NCBI GenBank assembly: GCA_041494885.1 | Contig: JBGQBO010000005.1 | Span: 1 to 64,000 of the forward strand | From: JAIQFV01 sp041494885 | GTDB lineage: Bacteria; Acidobacteriota; Terriglobia; JAIQFV01 | DNA: 64,000 nt | Direction of reading: 5' to 3' | Shown here: positions 54,799 to 63,199 of the stretch, piece after piece | Layout of the letters: each line of letters starts with the position of its first letter | How positions within the stretch are numbered: position 1 is the stretch's first letter | Notes under the pieces: model-generated | Told to the model about the DNA's origin: nothing | Database searches by the model: none | The model's input: the letters and a program-made list of their open reading frames with translations, nothing else | Translations under genes and position numbers: made by a program

Positions 54799-56898
54799 TC
54801 ATGGATGCCTCGTCTCCAGGGCAGTCATATGCCGTTCGGTGGCGATTCGATTTTCCTCGCTCGGCCCCAGCGTCAGGTAAGTTCGGTATTGTTCCAGGGC
54901 TGCATCCCAATATCCCGCCCGTTCGTAAACCTGCGCCAACTGCAAGCGGATCACCCGCTCTTCTTCCCGATTCTCCACCCCCCGTGTTAGATATTGCAAC
55001 AGTGGATTGGCGGCCTCCCGGACCCTTCCCTGTTCCATCTGAAGCCGCGACAGCTTCAGCACCGGCCTGGCATAGTTCGGCACCAGTTGGGTTGCCCTCG
55101 TGTAGCACTCGATGGCCCGTTCGAGATTTCCCTTTGCCACGGCCCGATCCCCTTGCCGTTCGATCGAGATCCCGTACACCGAATAAGTAAAGATCGCCTC
55201 ACGGGGATGACGTGACAACAGTTCGTATAACCAAAAATGCGCCGATCGAAGATGGGAGAGTGAGAACTCATTTTTTAAAAGCGCAAAATCAATCTCGACA
55301 GGAGGAAAACTCACCCTTGGCAGTGTGGCCGGAGGGCGGGCGTCGAGTTGATGGAGTGAAAAAGGTTCACCGAGGAAGCGAAGACGCAGCAACCAGGCAT
55401 GTCCGCGAATCGGGCTCAACGAGGGAACATACCACATTGCGTTATAAGGGCGAAACCACCGCTTCCCATCGTGTTCAACATATTCGTAGGCCGGACGACC
55501 GGGAACATCCAACGGAAGGCGCGTTGAGTTTGCGCCCACGGCATTCACCCAGACCAGAAAATGCATCAGCACGGCGAGCAGGTTCACGAGGGCCCCGGCC
55601 GCGACGCAAACGCCGAACAGCCGCAGCGGCCACTTCCCGGATTCCAGGGTCATGGCAGCACAGATCGTCAGGAGAGGAATGACGGGCATGAGCAAACGGG
55701 GGCCCCACGAAATACCTCCCTCCCAGGACCACCACTTCGAATTGACGAGCACAATCAACCCAAGGGTCGAGAGAAAAAACACCAGCTCCCTGGAATGACT
55801 CTTGCGGAATTTCATAAGAGACCAGGGAACCAGGAGGGCAAGGGGCGCGTAAAAGATGAGCCCCTTGGTCGGACTCGCCAGTAAGCCGTACAACCCGGTC
55901 AACAACGGGGTGGTGAATCGGGTCGTCTCACCCCCATAACCAAATTCAAAAATGGACCCGAACCGATGAAGATTCAAGGCCCCCATCGTCCCCGCCCAAA
56001 ATACAAGGGGGAGCACAAACCATCCGAGGCTATGAAGCCTTTGCCTCTGCGAAGCATCAGGTCGCATCCAAAGATAAAGCCCATAGCTCGGGATCAGGAT
56101 GAGCAGCAGGGCTTTTGTGAAGACCGCATATCCCAGAGCAAATCCCGACAGGACCAGGTAGATTCTTGAGGAGGGTTGCGTTCTCGCTGCGCGCAGGACA
56201 AACCAGAACGCCGCCACCACGCAGAGGGCTTGAAGGGGTTCGCTAAAATCATACGACGTGTACGGCCAGGCAGGGGTACCCCATGCAAAACCCACGGCTG
56301 CCAGGGCGCAGGACTTGAATCGATATCCAAGGTCACGCATACACAACGCAACCAGCAGGGCCGTGAGGGCTGTGATGAGCAGGTTCATCATCGCAAACAG
56401 AACATTACTTCTGCCCTCGCCGAATGCTTTTTCAACAAGAGGGACCATCAGCAGCGGCAGTTGCTCGACCAACGAAAGCCCCAGTCCATATTTTCCAAAA
56501 TAGTCTGTTGTCCCGTTGACGCCCGTATTGGGATCGACAACGTCCGGGCTGATTCCCAATTCTCCGAACTCGTGGAGACTGACGGCCGTGTCGAACATCA
56601 CTTGGCCATCGCTGATCCAGTCAAAGGCAGTATCGGTCAGCGTGCCCACGTACGCGAGACAGATGAACAGGAAGAGCAAGCCATAGGGGTGACGCTCCAC
56701 CAACCGAAGCAGTCCTATATTTCGATCGTTCTTTCGGGGGTGACCCGGCAGGCCCGAGGGGGGGCTGGGAGGGGCGGCCCTCTTCCGATGTCCCGGTTGT
56801 TTGGTTTTTAGTCCCACAAATACGAAGAACCCCGCAAGGCCAATAATGTTGGTCAGGCCGAACTTCGTTGGAAGGGCGTCGCAGGACTTAGTGTGCAA
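54799..56898 (-). CDS. GT-C membrane protein with C-terminal TPR repeats, copy 2
   Basis: Up to 699 aa from a TTG at 56896-56898; the true start may be downstream, because the first 60 residues have no match in copy 1. It shares FDWISDGQVMFDTAVSLHEF, FGKYGLGLSLVEQLPLL, the TPAWPYTSYDFSEPLQAL block and the TPR-like tail (ISIERQGDRAVAKGNLERA, RLQLAQVYERAGYWDAALE). The pair is a tandem duplication 89 bp apart. It is divergent from the TMTC-like array that starts at 57231, so both groups of TPR-tailed transferases may share a control region. Confidence 0.85.
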   Translation of the reverse strand: MHTKSCDALPTKFGLTNIIGLAGFFVFVGLKTKQPGHRKRAAPPSPPSGLPGHPRKNDRNIGLLRLVERHPYGLLFLFICLAYVGTLTDTAFDWISDGQVMFDTAVSLHEFGELGISPDVVDPNTGVNGTTDYFGKYGLGLSLVEQLPLLMVPLVEKAFGEGRSNVLFAMMNLLITALTALLVALCMRDLGYRFKSCALAAVGFAWGTPAWPYTSYDFSEPLQALCVVAAFWFVLRAARTQPSSRIYLVLSGFALGYAVFTKALLLILIPSYGLYLWMRPDASQRQRLHSLGWFVLPLVFWAGTMGALNLHRFGSIFEFGYGGETTRFTTPLLTGLYGLLASPTKGLIFYAPLALLVPWSLMKFRKSHSRELVFFLSTLGLIVLVNSKWWSWEGGISWGPRLLMPVIPLLTICAAMTLESGKWPLRLFGVCVAAGALVNLLAVLMHFLVWVNAVGANSTRLPLDVPGRPAYEYVEHDGKRWFRPYNAMWYVPSLSPIRGHAWLLRLRFLGEPFSLHQLDARPPATLPRVSFPPVEIDFALLKNEFSLSHLRSAHFWLYELLSRHPREAIFTYSVYGISIERQGDRAVAKGNLERAIECYTRATQLVPNYARPVLKLSRLQMEQGRVREAANPLLQYLTRGVENREEERVIRLQLAQVYERAGYWDAALEQYRTYLTLGPSEENRIATERHMTALETRHP

Positions 56899-57230
56899 TA
56901 CGACTGGGCGGAACTCAAGGAGATTCTGGATCTCCGTGAAGTCCCTGTCTGCAGATTGGTTGAGGACGCCGATTCATGCAGGTTGGCCGGGAACGACTTC
57001 AACGGAACCAGAAGATATGAAATCTGATCAACACCAACCAAGTCACGATCAAGAAGAGAACGACGCTTCCTCCCTCAGGTCCGAACTCAACCTGGCCAAC
57101 CCCAAAGGAAGATCATGACCCCTTCAAAGACCTGATAGAAACCTGTTGCGCTCGTCTCAGAGCCACCCGTATTATCACGTTGCCTCATTTCTCAGATGCG
57201 GGAGAGGGTAGAACTTAAAAGATCACGAGC
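56899..57230. other. Divergent intergenic region, about 330 bp
   Basis: It should hold the promoters for the GT-C/TPR pair (minus) and the TMTC-like array (plus). It includes the box at 57173-57190 that recurs before two other TMTC-like genes. No gene is supported inside; minus-strand frames that run on from the TTG region show no recognisable motif. Confidence 0.5.
57173..57190 (+). promoter_or_regulatory. Conserved upstream box, copy 1
   Basis: TATCACGTTGCCTCATTT, 41 bp before the ATG of the first TMTC-like gene, resembles boxes before the third and fourth copies (TATCA, a short spacer, CTCATT). It may be a transcription-factor or promoter site, or may simply reflect shared ancestry of the duplicated units. 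Confidence 0.35.
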
Positions 57231-59048
57231 ATGAGAGTCAAAACCTCGCGGGAAACCCGTCATACATCGAGAGCCCAACCCCCCACAAAACCCTTCCTTG
57301 ACAGATTCCGCCAGTGGGAACTTCTCGTCATTCTGGCGGCCCTGGTTTGTGACTGGAACAGTTGGGGACATCAATTTGTCATGGATGACTTGAGCCGGAT
57401 CGTTAGGAATCCGCTCATCAGAGACCCCCACCGCTTATTTGAAATCTTTTTGTCTCCTTATAATTTCCTTTATGGAATGCCGAGCGGCCTGTATCGGCCG
57501 CTGACCACGCTGAGCTTTGCACTTAATGATTGGATCACAGGTCTCAGTCCGGACGGGTTTCACGCGGTCAATCGGCTGCTGCACGTGCTGGCTTGCCTGG
57601 GGATACTGTGGGTGGTGCGGCGGTTGATTTCAGATCCCACCGTCGCGGGTGTGACGGCCCTGCTGTTCGCCGTGCACCCCATCCAAACCGAGGCCATCAC
57701 ATACATGAGCGGACGCAGTGATTCCCTGGTTATGGTCCTTTTCGTCTTTGCCTGGCTTTTTTTCATTCGCGCCAGAACCTCCGTAGAGAGGGGCTCTTAT
57801 GGGCTCTCCTTGATCTTCTATTTTCTTGCCCTCCTCTCAAAGGAAAGTGCCATCACCTGGCTGGGGGTCGCTTTATTGACTGAATTTGTTTTTTTCTCGG
57901 ACCGCGACTTCAAGACCTTCTGGACCCATGTGAAGGAGCATTTTACGAAGTGGTATGCCGGCTACCTGGTCGTCACTGCGGCTTATCTCGCTCTGCGTTT
58001 TTATGCCTTGAAAGAAATCTCGAGGGTGGCGGTCACGTTTCTGGACAACCCGCTGGCGCATGTGACTTCACCCGTGCGCATTTTCACTGCCCTGAAGATT
58101 CTGTTTCAATCCCTCGGTCTGCTGCTCTGGCCCATCCATCTTTCCGCGGATTACTCCTACAATGAGATCCCGCTGAGTTCCCCGGCATGGAATCCGGCAA
58201 CTCTGGCCATCCTGGTTCTGACCGGTATTCTTCTTTTTCTGCTGGTGTGGAGCTACCGCCGGGCCTCCCACATCTTTTTTGGCCTGGGCTTTTTCCTCAC
58301 CACGTATTTCCTCGTCAGCAATCTCCTGATTCCAATCGGCACGATCCGTGCGGATCGGCTCCTCTACCTGCCGTCCCTGGGTATTTTCCTGCTGGGTGGA
58401 ATCGGATTCGTGCGAATCATGGAGCGGGTTCGAGGAGCTTGGTTCAAGAAGGCATCATACCTGGCGTTGGCATTGATCCTCATTCTGCTTGCCACGAGGA
58501 CCATTTTCAGAAACCGGATCTGGTTCAGTGAATTCACTCTCTATTTTCAAACCGTCCGTGACGCCCCCCGCAGTGCCAAGGCCCACAACAATCTGGGGGC
58601 ACAATACTTCTCGCGCGGCGAGTTGAAACCTGCCCTCGAACAGTATCAGATTGCGGAGACCATCAAGCCCGACTATCCGGATCTCCTCAACAATATGGGA
58701 AGCCTGTTCAGCCGGGAAGGCAGGTCTGAGGAGGCGATCACTTATTTGAACCGAGCCGTTTCTCTGTCGCCCGAGAACCCAGTCATCCGGAAAAATTACG
58801 GGTTGGCCTTAAAGGCTCACGGTGACCTGCCCGAGGCGATTGCTCAATATGATCTTATTCTCCAGCAGTACCCGGGGAACGCCGACGCGCATTTCAATAA
58901 AGCCAACACCCTGGTGGCCCAGAACAGGATTGGGGAAGCAATCATCGAATACAATCACACCTTGGAGATTGACCCCAGCTATACATTGGCCCGAACAAAT
59001 CTCAACCGCTTGCTTCAGAAGGCCAATCCAGCTACCTTGAAACACTGA
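57231..59048 (+). CDS. TMTC-like GT-C glycosyltransferase with TPR tail, copy 1
   Basis: The 605 aa protein has a short basic N-terminus, a helix at about 29-45, then NSWGHQFVMDDLSRIVRN with Asp52-Asp53, the catalytic acidic pair of TMTC/PMT-type O-mannosyltransferases. LYRPLTTLSFALN, FHAVNRLLHVLACLGI and HPIQTEAITYMSGRSD are further TMTC/DUF1736 landmarks. After about ten helices the last 170 residues contain four TPR units (AHNNLGAQYFSRGELKPALE, LLNNMGSLFSREGRSEEAIT and so on). Eukaryotic TMTC proteins O-mannosylate proteins, so a protein acceptor is a fair guess. It is 17 bp from copy 2 and probably co-transcribed. Confidence 0.87.
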   Translation: MRVKTSRETRHTSRAQPPTKPFLDRFRQWELLVILAALVCDWNSWGHQFVMDDLSRIVRNPLIRDPHRLFEIFLSPYNFLYGMPSGLYRPLTTLSFALNDWITGLSPDGFHAVNRLLHVLACLGILWVVRRLISDPTVAGVTALLFAVHPIQTEAITYMSGRSDSLVMVLFVFAWLFFIRARTSVERGSYGLSLIFYFLALLSKESAITWLGVALLTEFVFFSDRDFKTFWTHVKEHFTKWYAGYLVVTAAYLALRFYALKEISRVAVTFLDNPLAHVTSPVRIFTALKILFQSLGLLLWPIHLSADYSYNEIPLSSPAWNPATLAILVLTGILLFLLVWSYRRASHIFFGLGFFLTTYFLVSNLLIPIGTIRADRLLYLPSLGIFLLGGIGFVRIMERVRGAWFKKASYLALALILILLATRTIFRNRIWFSEFTLYFQTVRDAPRSAKAHNNLGAQYFSRGELKPALEQYQIAETIKPDYPDLLNNMGSLFSREGRSEEAITYLNRAVSLSPENPVIRKNYGLALKAHGDLPEAIAQYDLILQQYPGNADAHFNKANTLVAQNRIGEAIIEYNHTLEIDPSYTLARTNLNRLLQKANPATLKH

Positions 59049-59064
59049 TGCCGATTGAATTGAT

Positions 59065-60915
59065 ATGAAAGCGAAGTCCGCCAAACCCAAGGGTCGACCG
59101 AAACCTGCAAAATTGAATCCCCTCCCCTCGGGAGAGAGAGCTTTTCATAGAGAATGGATCATTGTGGCGGCAGCTCTTCTGTGCGACATCAACAGTTGGG
59201 GCCATCAATTTGTGATGGATGATTTGGATTACATTGTTCACAACCCCGTCATTCAGAATCCCGGCCATCTCCTTCAGATCTTCAACTCCCCTTTTGTACA
59301 TTTTCCCAGCGTGACCTTGGATCTCTATCGGCCGCTGACGGCATTCACGCTGGCACTCAATTACTGGATCAGTGGGGCGCAGCCCGATAGCTTTCATCCT
59401 TTCAACAGGCTGCTTCACCTCCTGACCTGCCTGGGGATCTTCTGGACGGTGCGGCGGCTGATTCCGGCTCGGCCTACAGTCGCCTTTGTGACGAGCCTGT
59501 TGTTCGCCGTGCACCCGATCCAGACCGAAGCCATCACTTACATCAGCGGCCGTGCCGATGCTCTCGCCATGCTTCTGTTCGTCTTTGCCTGGCTGAGTTT
59601 TATCCGGATGAGGCAGGCAGCCTCACCGCTTTTTCCCTACCTGACCTCGGCAGCTCTCTACTTTCTCGCTCTCTTGTCCAAGGAGAGTGCTGTGACTTGG
59701 CTGGGGGTCGTGTTACTCACAGAGTGGGTCTATTTCTCGCGCGGGAACATCGCAAGCTTCTTGGGGCGCCTCCGGGGAGATTTCTGGAGGGTCTACTCGG
59801 GGTACCTCCTCATCACCCTGGCCTACCTTGGCCTGCGTTTTGCTGTCTTCCGCGGCATCGCGATCACTCCCACCAAGTTCCTGGTCAACCCCCTGATCTC
59901 GGCCGGCCTTGCGGGTCGACTCCTCACTTCTTTGAAGATATTCTTCCAGTCCATTGCTCTTCTACTCTTCCCCCTTCATTTTTCGCCTGACTACTCATTC
60001 AACCAGATTCCGGTGGTCGACCGATGGGCGAGTCTTGCCGGTCTCGTCACCCTCCTGCTGACCGCTGCTTTTCTAGCCCTTCTGGTTTGGAGTTACAAGC
60101 GGTCTTCAAACCTTTTCTTCTGCCTGAGCTATTTCGTCATCACGTACTCCATTGTCAGCAATCTATTCGTGCTCATCGGTACGAACCGTGCGGATCGAAT
60201 GCTTTACATGCCGGCTTTAGGCTTCTGTCTTTCAGCGGGATTCGCCTGGGCCTATTTGGAGGGAGTGGCCCGAACCTCAGCTTGGAAAAACACAGTTCGG
60301 GCGATGGGGGTGGTCACCCTTCTGGTGCTCGCCGGGAGGACCGTGGTCCGTAACGGGGATTGGCAGGATCAATTCACACTATACCTTCGGGCGGTCCGCC
60401 ATTTCTCCCAGAGCGTCAAGATGCATGGCTACTTGGGCGAACAGTACTTCTCTCGAAACGAGTTTGCTGAGGCCAGAAAACAGTATTCCATGGCCCTCTC
60501 CATCTACCCTAACCAGCCTGATTTGCTTAACGATATGGGGGGGTTGTTGGCACGCGAAGGGAAACTCCAGGAGGCCATCGGCTACTTTCAACGCGCCCTG
60601 GCGTGGGGTCCCAATGACCCGGAATCCATCCGCACCAATATTGGCTTGACCCTGGGAGCCCAGGGCAACCTGGCGGGGGCTTTTGAACAGTTTGATTGGA
60701 TCATCCAACATGACCCCTCAAATTCCTCAGCGCATTTCAATAAAGGCAATGTATTTTACCTCGCAGGCAAAACCGAGGAAGCGATCAGCGAGTACAACCG
60801 GGCCCTTGAGATCGATCCGGGAAACAGAGCAGCCAGACACAACTTAGAATTGCTTTTACAAAAAATAGCCCCATCATCATCCACTCGAGACCGCACTTTG
60901 GGTCTCCACCGTTAA
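59065..60915 (+). CDS. TMTC-like GT-C glycosyltransferase with TPR tail, copy 2
   Basis: This 616 aa paralogue keeps NSWGHQFVMDDLDYIVHN with Asp52-Asp53 at the same positions, LYRPLTAFTLALNYWISG, HPIQTEAITYISGRAD and SKESAVTWLGVVLLTE. The TPR tail contains MHGYLGEQYFSRNEFAEARK, LLNDMGGLLAREGKLQEAIG and AHFNKGNVFYLAGKTEEAIS. It starts 17 bp after copy 1 and lacks the upstream box seen before copies 1, 3 and 4, consistent with reading from the copy 1 promoter. Donor is probably a polyprenyl-phosphate sugar and acceptor unknown. Confidence 0.87.
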   Translation: MKAKSAKPKGRPKPAKLNPLPSGERAFHREWIIVAAALLCDINSWGHQFVMDDLDYIVHNPVIQNPGHLLQIFNSPFVHFPSVTLDLYRPLTAFTLALNYWISGAQPDSFHPFNRLLHLLTCLGIFWTVRRLIPARPTVAFVTSLLFAVHPIQTEAITYISGRADALAMLLFVFAWLSFIRMRQAASPLFPYLTSAALYFLALLSKESAVTWLGVVLLTEWVYFSRGNIASFLGRLRGDFWRVYSGYLLITLAYLGLRFAVFRGIAITPTKFLVNPLISAGLAGRLLTSLKIFFQSIALLLFPLHFSPDYSFNQIPVVDRWASLAGLVTLLLTAAFLALLVWSYKRSSNLFFCLSYFVITYSIVSNLFVLIGTNRADRMLYMPALGFCLSAGFAWAYLEGVARTSAWKNTVRAMGVVTLLVLAGRTVVRNGDWQDQFTLYLRAVRHFSQSVKMHGYLGEQYFSRNEFAEARKQYSMALSIYPNQPDLLNDMGGLLAREGKLQEAIGYFQRALAWGPNDPESIRTNIGLTLGAQGNLAGAFEQFDWIIQHDPSNSSAHFNKGNVFYLAGKTEEAISEYNRALEIDPGNRAARHNLELLLQKIAPSSSTRDRTLGLHR

Positions 60916-60977
60916 CCGACGCGACCGGATAGAATCATGAAATGTTGAATGAGCGTGCGCCCTCAATCTGAATTTAT

Positions 60978-60993
60978 TATCATTGACTCATTT
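60978..60993 (+). promoter_or_regulatory. Conserved upstream box, copy 2
   Basis: TATCATTGACTCATTT, about 100 bp before copy 3, matches the boxes at 57173-57190 and 63139-63154. The surrounding 40 bp also look alike to those before copy 4, so the duplicated unit included its leader. Confidence 0.35.
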
Positions 60994-61095
60994 CGGGTAT
61001 ATGGGTGCTCTTTGATGACTGTCACTTCAACTCGGCGTGTTCATTCGCCCGTCCCAGGCGGCTGGAGCGTGATTGGGTAACCCTACTCCAAGATT

Positions 61096-62928
61096 ATGAA
61101 ACAAAAAGCCCGCTCCCTCCCTGACCCCCCGCGCAAAAAATCCGCCACAAAACCGTTTTTGGCCCAAAGGTTGTTACGCCCCGAATGGATTGTTGTCTCG
61201 GCTGCCCTCTTTTGCAGCATCAACAGCTGGGGCCATCATTTTGTGCTGGATGACCTGGTCGTGATTGTTCCAAACAAGATGATTCAGAGCCCAGGCAGCT
61301 TTCTCAAATTCTTTTCCTCTCCGTTTGTTGACACCGGAGACGTTGTTGGCCTGTATCGACCTTTAACAGCCCTCACCTCGGGACTTAATTATTGGATCAG
61401 CCAACTTGATCCCAATGGCTTCCAGATCTTCAATCGCCTGTTGCACGTGTTGATTTGCGTTGTCATTTTCTGGATGGTTAGTCTGTTGATTCCAAAACCC
61501 CGGTTTACAGCTTTCTTTGTCAGCCTCTTGTTTGCCGTCCACCCTATCCAGGTTGAAGCCATCACTTACATCAGCGGTCGTGCTGATGCCCAGGCCGCAC
61601 TTTTTCTCATCCTCGCCCTGTACTACTTTGTCCGGATGCGTCATGATGAATCCCATTCCAACAAGCCTTATCTGCTTTCCTTGCTGTTTTATTTTCTGGC
61701 GATGTTATCCAAGGAAAACGGAATTACGTGGCTGGGAGTGGCCCTGTTGACGGATCTGATTTACTTTTCCCAGGGGAGTCTGAAAGGCTTTTTGGCGCAG
61801 CTCCGTCATGGCTTTTGGAAAGTCTATGCCGGCTATCTTGCCCTCACTATGGGGTTCCTCACGATCCGCTTTTTTGTGCTGCGAGGAATCACGTTGGAGG
61901 AGGTTTCTTTCGTCGTAAACCCACTGGCGCATGCCACCTCATGGGTGCGAGTCCTGACCGCTTTGAAGGTATGTTTCCAGTCGATCGGTCTTTTCTTCTG
62001 GCCGGCCGTCTTTTCCGCCGACTATTCTTACAACCAGATCCCACTTTTGACCCGGTGGAATGATCCCACCTCTTTAGTCGTTCTCGCCTTGACCGGAGGG
62101 TTTTTGACTCTCCTCGTGTGGAGCTATCGTCGGAAGCCTGATATCTTCTTCGGCTTGGGGTTCTTCCTGACCACCTACTCTATTGTCAGCAACCTTGTCT
62201 TTCCCATTGGAACGATCCGCGCCGATCGCTTAATGTATTTGCCGCAGATGGGGCTCTGCTTGATTGGAGGAGTGGCCTTATCATCCTGGGCCGGATTTTT
62301 CCAAACGGGTGTGAAGAGAAGAGTCGTTCAAGGAGCCCTTGCCGTCCTCCTGATTCTCTTAATGGCAAGAACTATAGTACGCAACGGCGACTGGAAGGAC
62401 GTGCTGACCCTTCATGAGGCCACGGTAAAGGCCTCTCCCCACAGCGCCAAGGCACAGAATAATCTGGGATCACGGTTTGCGGACATGAACCAGTACGACC
62501 TGGCCATGGAACACTTCCAGCTCGCCGAAGCCATCCTGCCTGACTATCCCGACTTGCTCAACAACCTGGGGACGCTCAAAATCCAACAAGGGAAAATTGA
62601 TGAAGCGATCTCTTACTGCCGCCGTGCGGTGGCATTGGCTCCCCAGCACATCGCAATTCGTATCAACCTGGGACTGGCTCTCACCATGCATGGTGACTAC
62701 GGGGCAGCGATTGCGGAGTTTGATACAGTGCTCCAAAGAGACCCTGCCAATGCCTCCGCCCATTACAACAAAGCCAATGCTCTGTACTTTGCAGGAAAAA
62801 CAAACGAGGCCATGATGGAATTTGACCAGGCTGTTCGATTCGATCCCAGCAATGACACCGCCAGGAAAAACCGTGATGCGTTGTTACAGAAAATGAATCA
62901 GGCGAATCCATCTGACCGATCGCGATAA
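61096..62928 (+). CDS. TMTC-like GT-C glycosyltransferase with TPR tail, copy 3
   Basis: The 610 aa protein begins MKQKARSLPDPPRKK and has NSWGHHFVLDDLVVIVPN (Asp52-Asp53), LYRPLTALTSGLNYWIS, HPIQVEAITYISGRAD and SKENGITWLGVALLTD. Its TPR tail reads AQNNLGSRFADMNQYDLAME, LLNNLGTLKIQQGKIDEAIS and AHYNKANALYFAGKTNEAMM. Codons from 61621 to 61902 are nearly identical to 63719-64000 of copy 4, while the regions before them differ much more. It has its own leader of about 180 bp after copy 2. Confidence 0.87.
   Translation: MKQKARSLPDPPRKKSATKPFLAQRLLRPEWIVVSAALFCSINSWGHHFVLDDLVVIVPNKMIQSPGSFLKFFSSPFVDTGDVVGLYRPLTALTSGLNYWISQLDPNGFQIFNRLLHVLICVVIFWMVSLLIPKPRFTAFFVSLLFAVHPIQVEAITYISGRADAQAALFLILALYYFVRMRHDESHSNKPYLLSLLFYFLAMLSKENGITWLGVALLTDLIYFSQGSLKGFLAQLRHGFWKVYAGYLALTMGFLTIRFFVLRGITLEEVSFVVNPLAHATSWVRVLTALKVCFQSIGLFFWPAVFSADYSYNQIPLLTRWNDPTSLVVLALTGGFLTLLVWSYRRKPDIFFGLGFFLTTYSIVSNLVFPIGTIRADRLMYLPQMGLCLIGGVALSSWAGFFQTGVKRRVVQGALAVLLILLMARTIVRNGDWKDVLTLHEATVKASPHSAKAQNNLGSRFADMNQYDLAMEHFQLAEAILPDYPDLLNNLGTLKIQQGKIDEAISYCRRAVALAPQHIAIRINLGLALTMHGDYGAAIAEFDTVLQRDPANASAHYNKANALYFAGKTNEAMMEFDQAVRFDPSNDTARKNRDALLQKMNQANPSDRSR
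61621..61902 (+). repeat. Near-identical tract, first member
   Basis: This 282 bp segment inside copy 3 aligns without gaps to 63719-64000 in copy 4; I count 17 mismatches by eye (about 94% identity). Identity drops to about 82% in the 60 bp before it and lower still further upstream, so the left border is sharp. The tract may continue beyond the window. Confidence 0.8.
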
Positions 62929-63138
62929 GATTCAATTGAAGAGATCCCTTGAGGGCGGCAAATCGATTGAGGGGGGCTTTGATTCTTTTAACCACCTGGT
63001 GCACCTCCTGGTTCGTCTGGGACATTCAGGACGGTTCGGCTCGTGATCGCAGAACCTTGGCACGCAGCCCGGGTGGCCGGCAGGACTGTGTTGAGGTGTG
63101 AACAATGAAATGAGATTGCACCCTTCATTTCATTCCAC

Positions 63139-63154
63139 TATCATCAACTCATTC
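63139..63154 (+). promoter_or_regulatory. Conserved upstream box, copy 3
   Basis: TATCATCAACTCATTC, 46 bp before the ATG of copy 4, matches the boxes before copies 1 and 3. Its similar spacing from the start codon in copies 1 and 4 (41 and 46 bp) favours a functional site. Confidence 0.35.
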
Positions 63155-63199
63155 TCCGGGCAAGCCCATGCGGATTGATGAACATCAACGTCTAAACCC

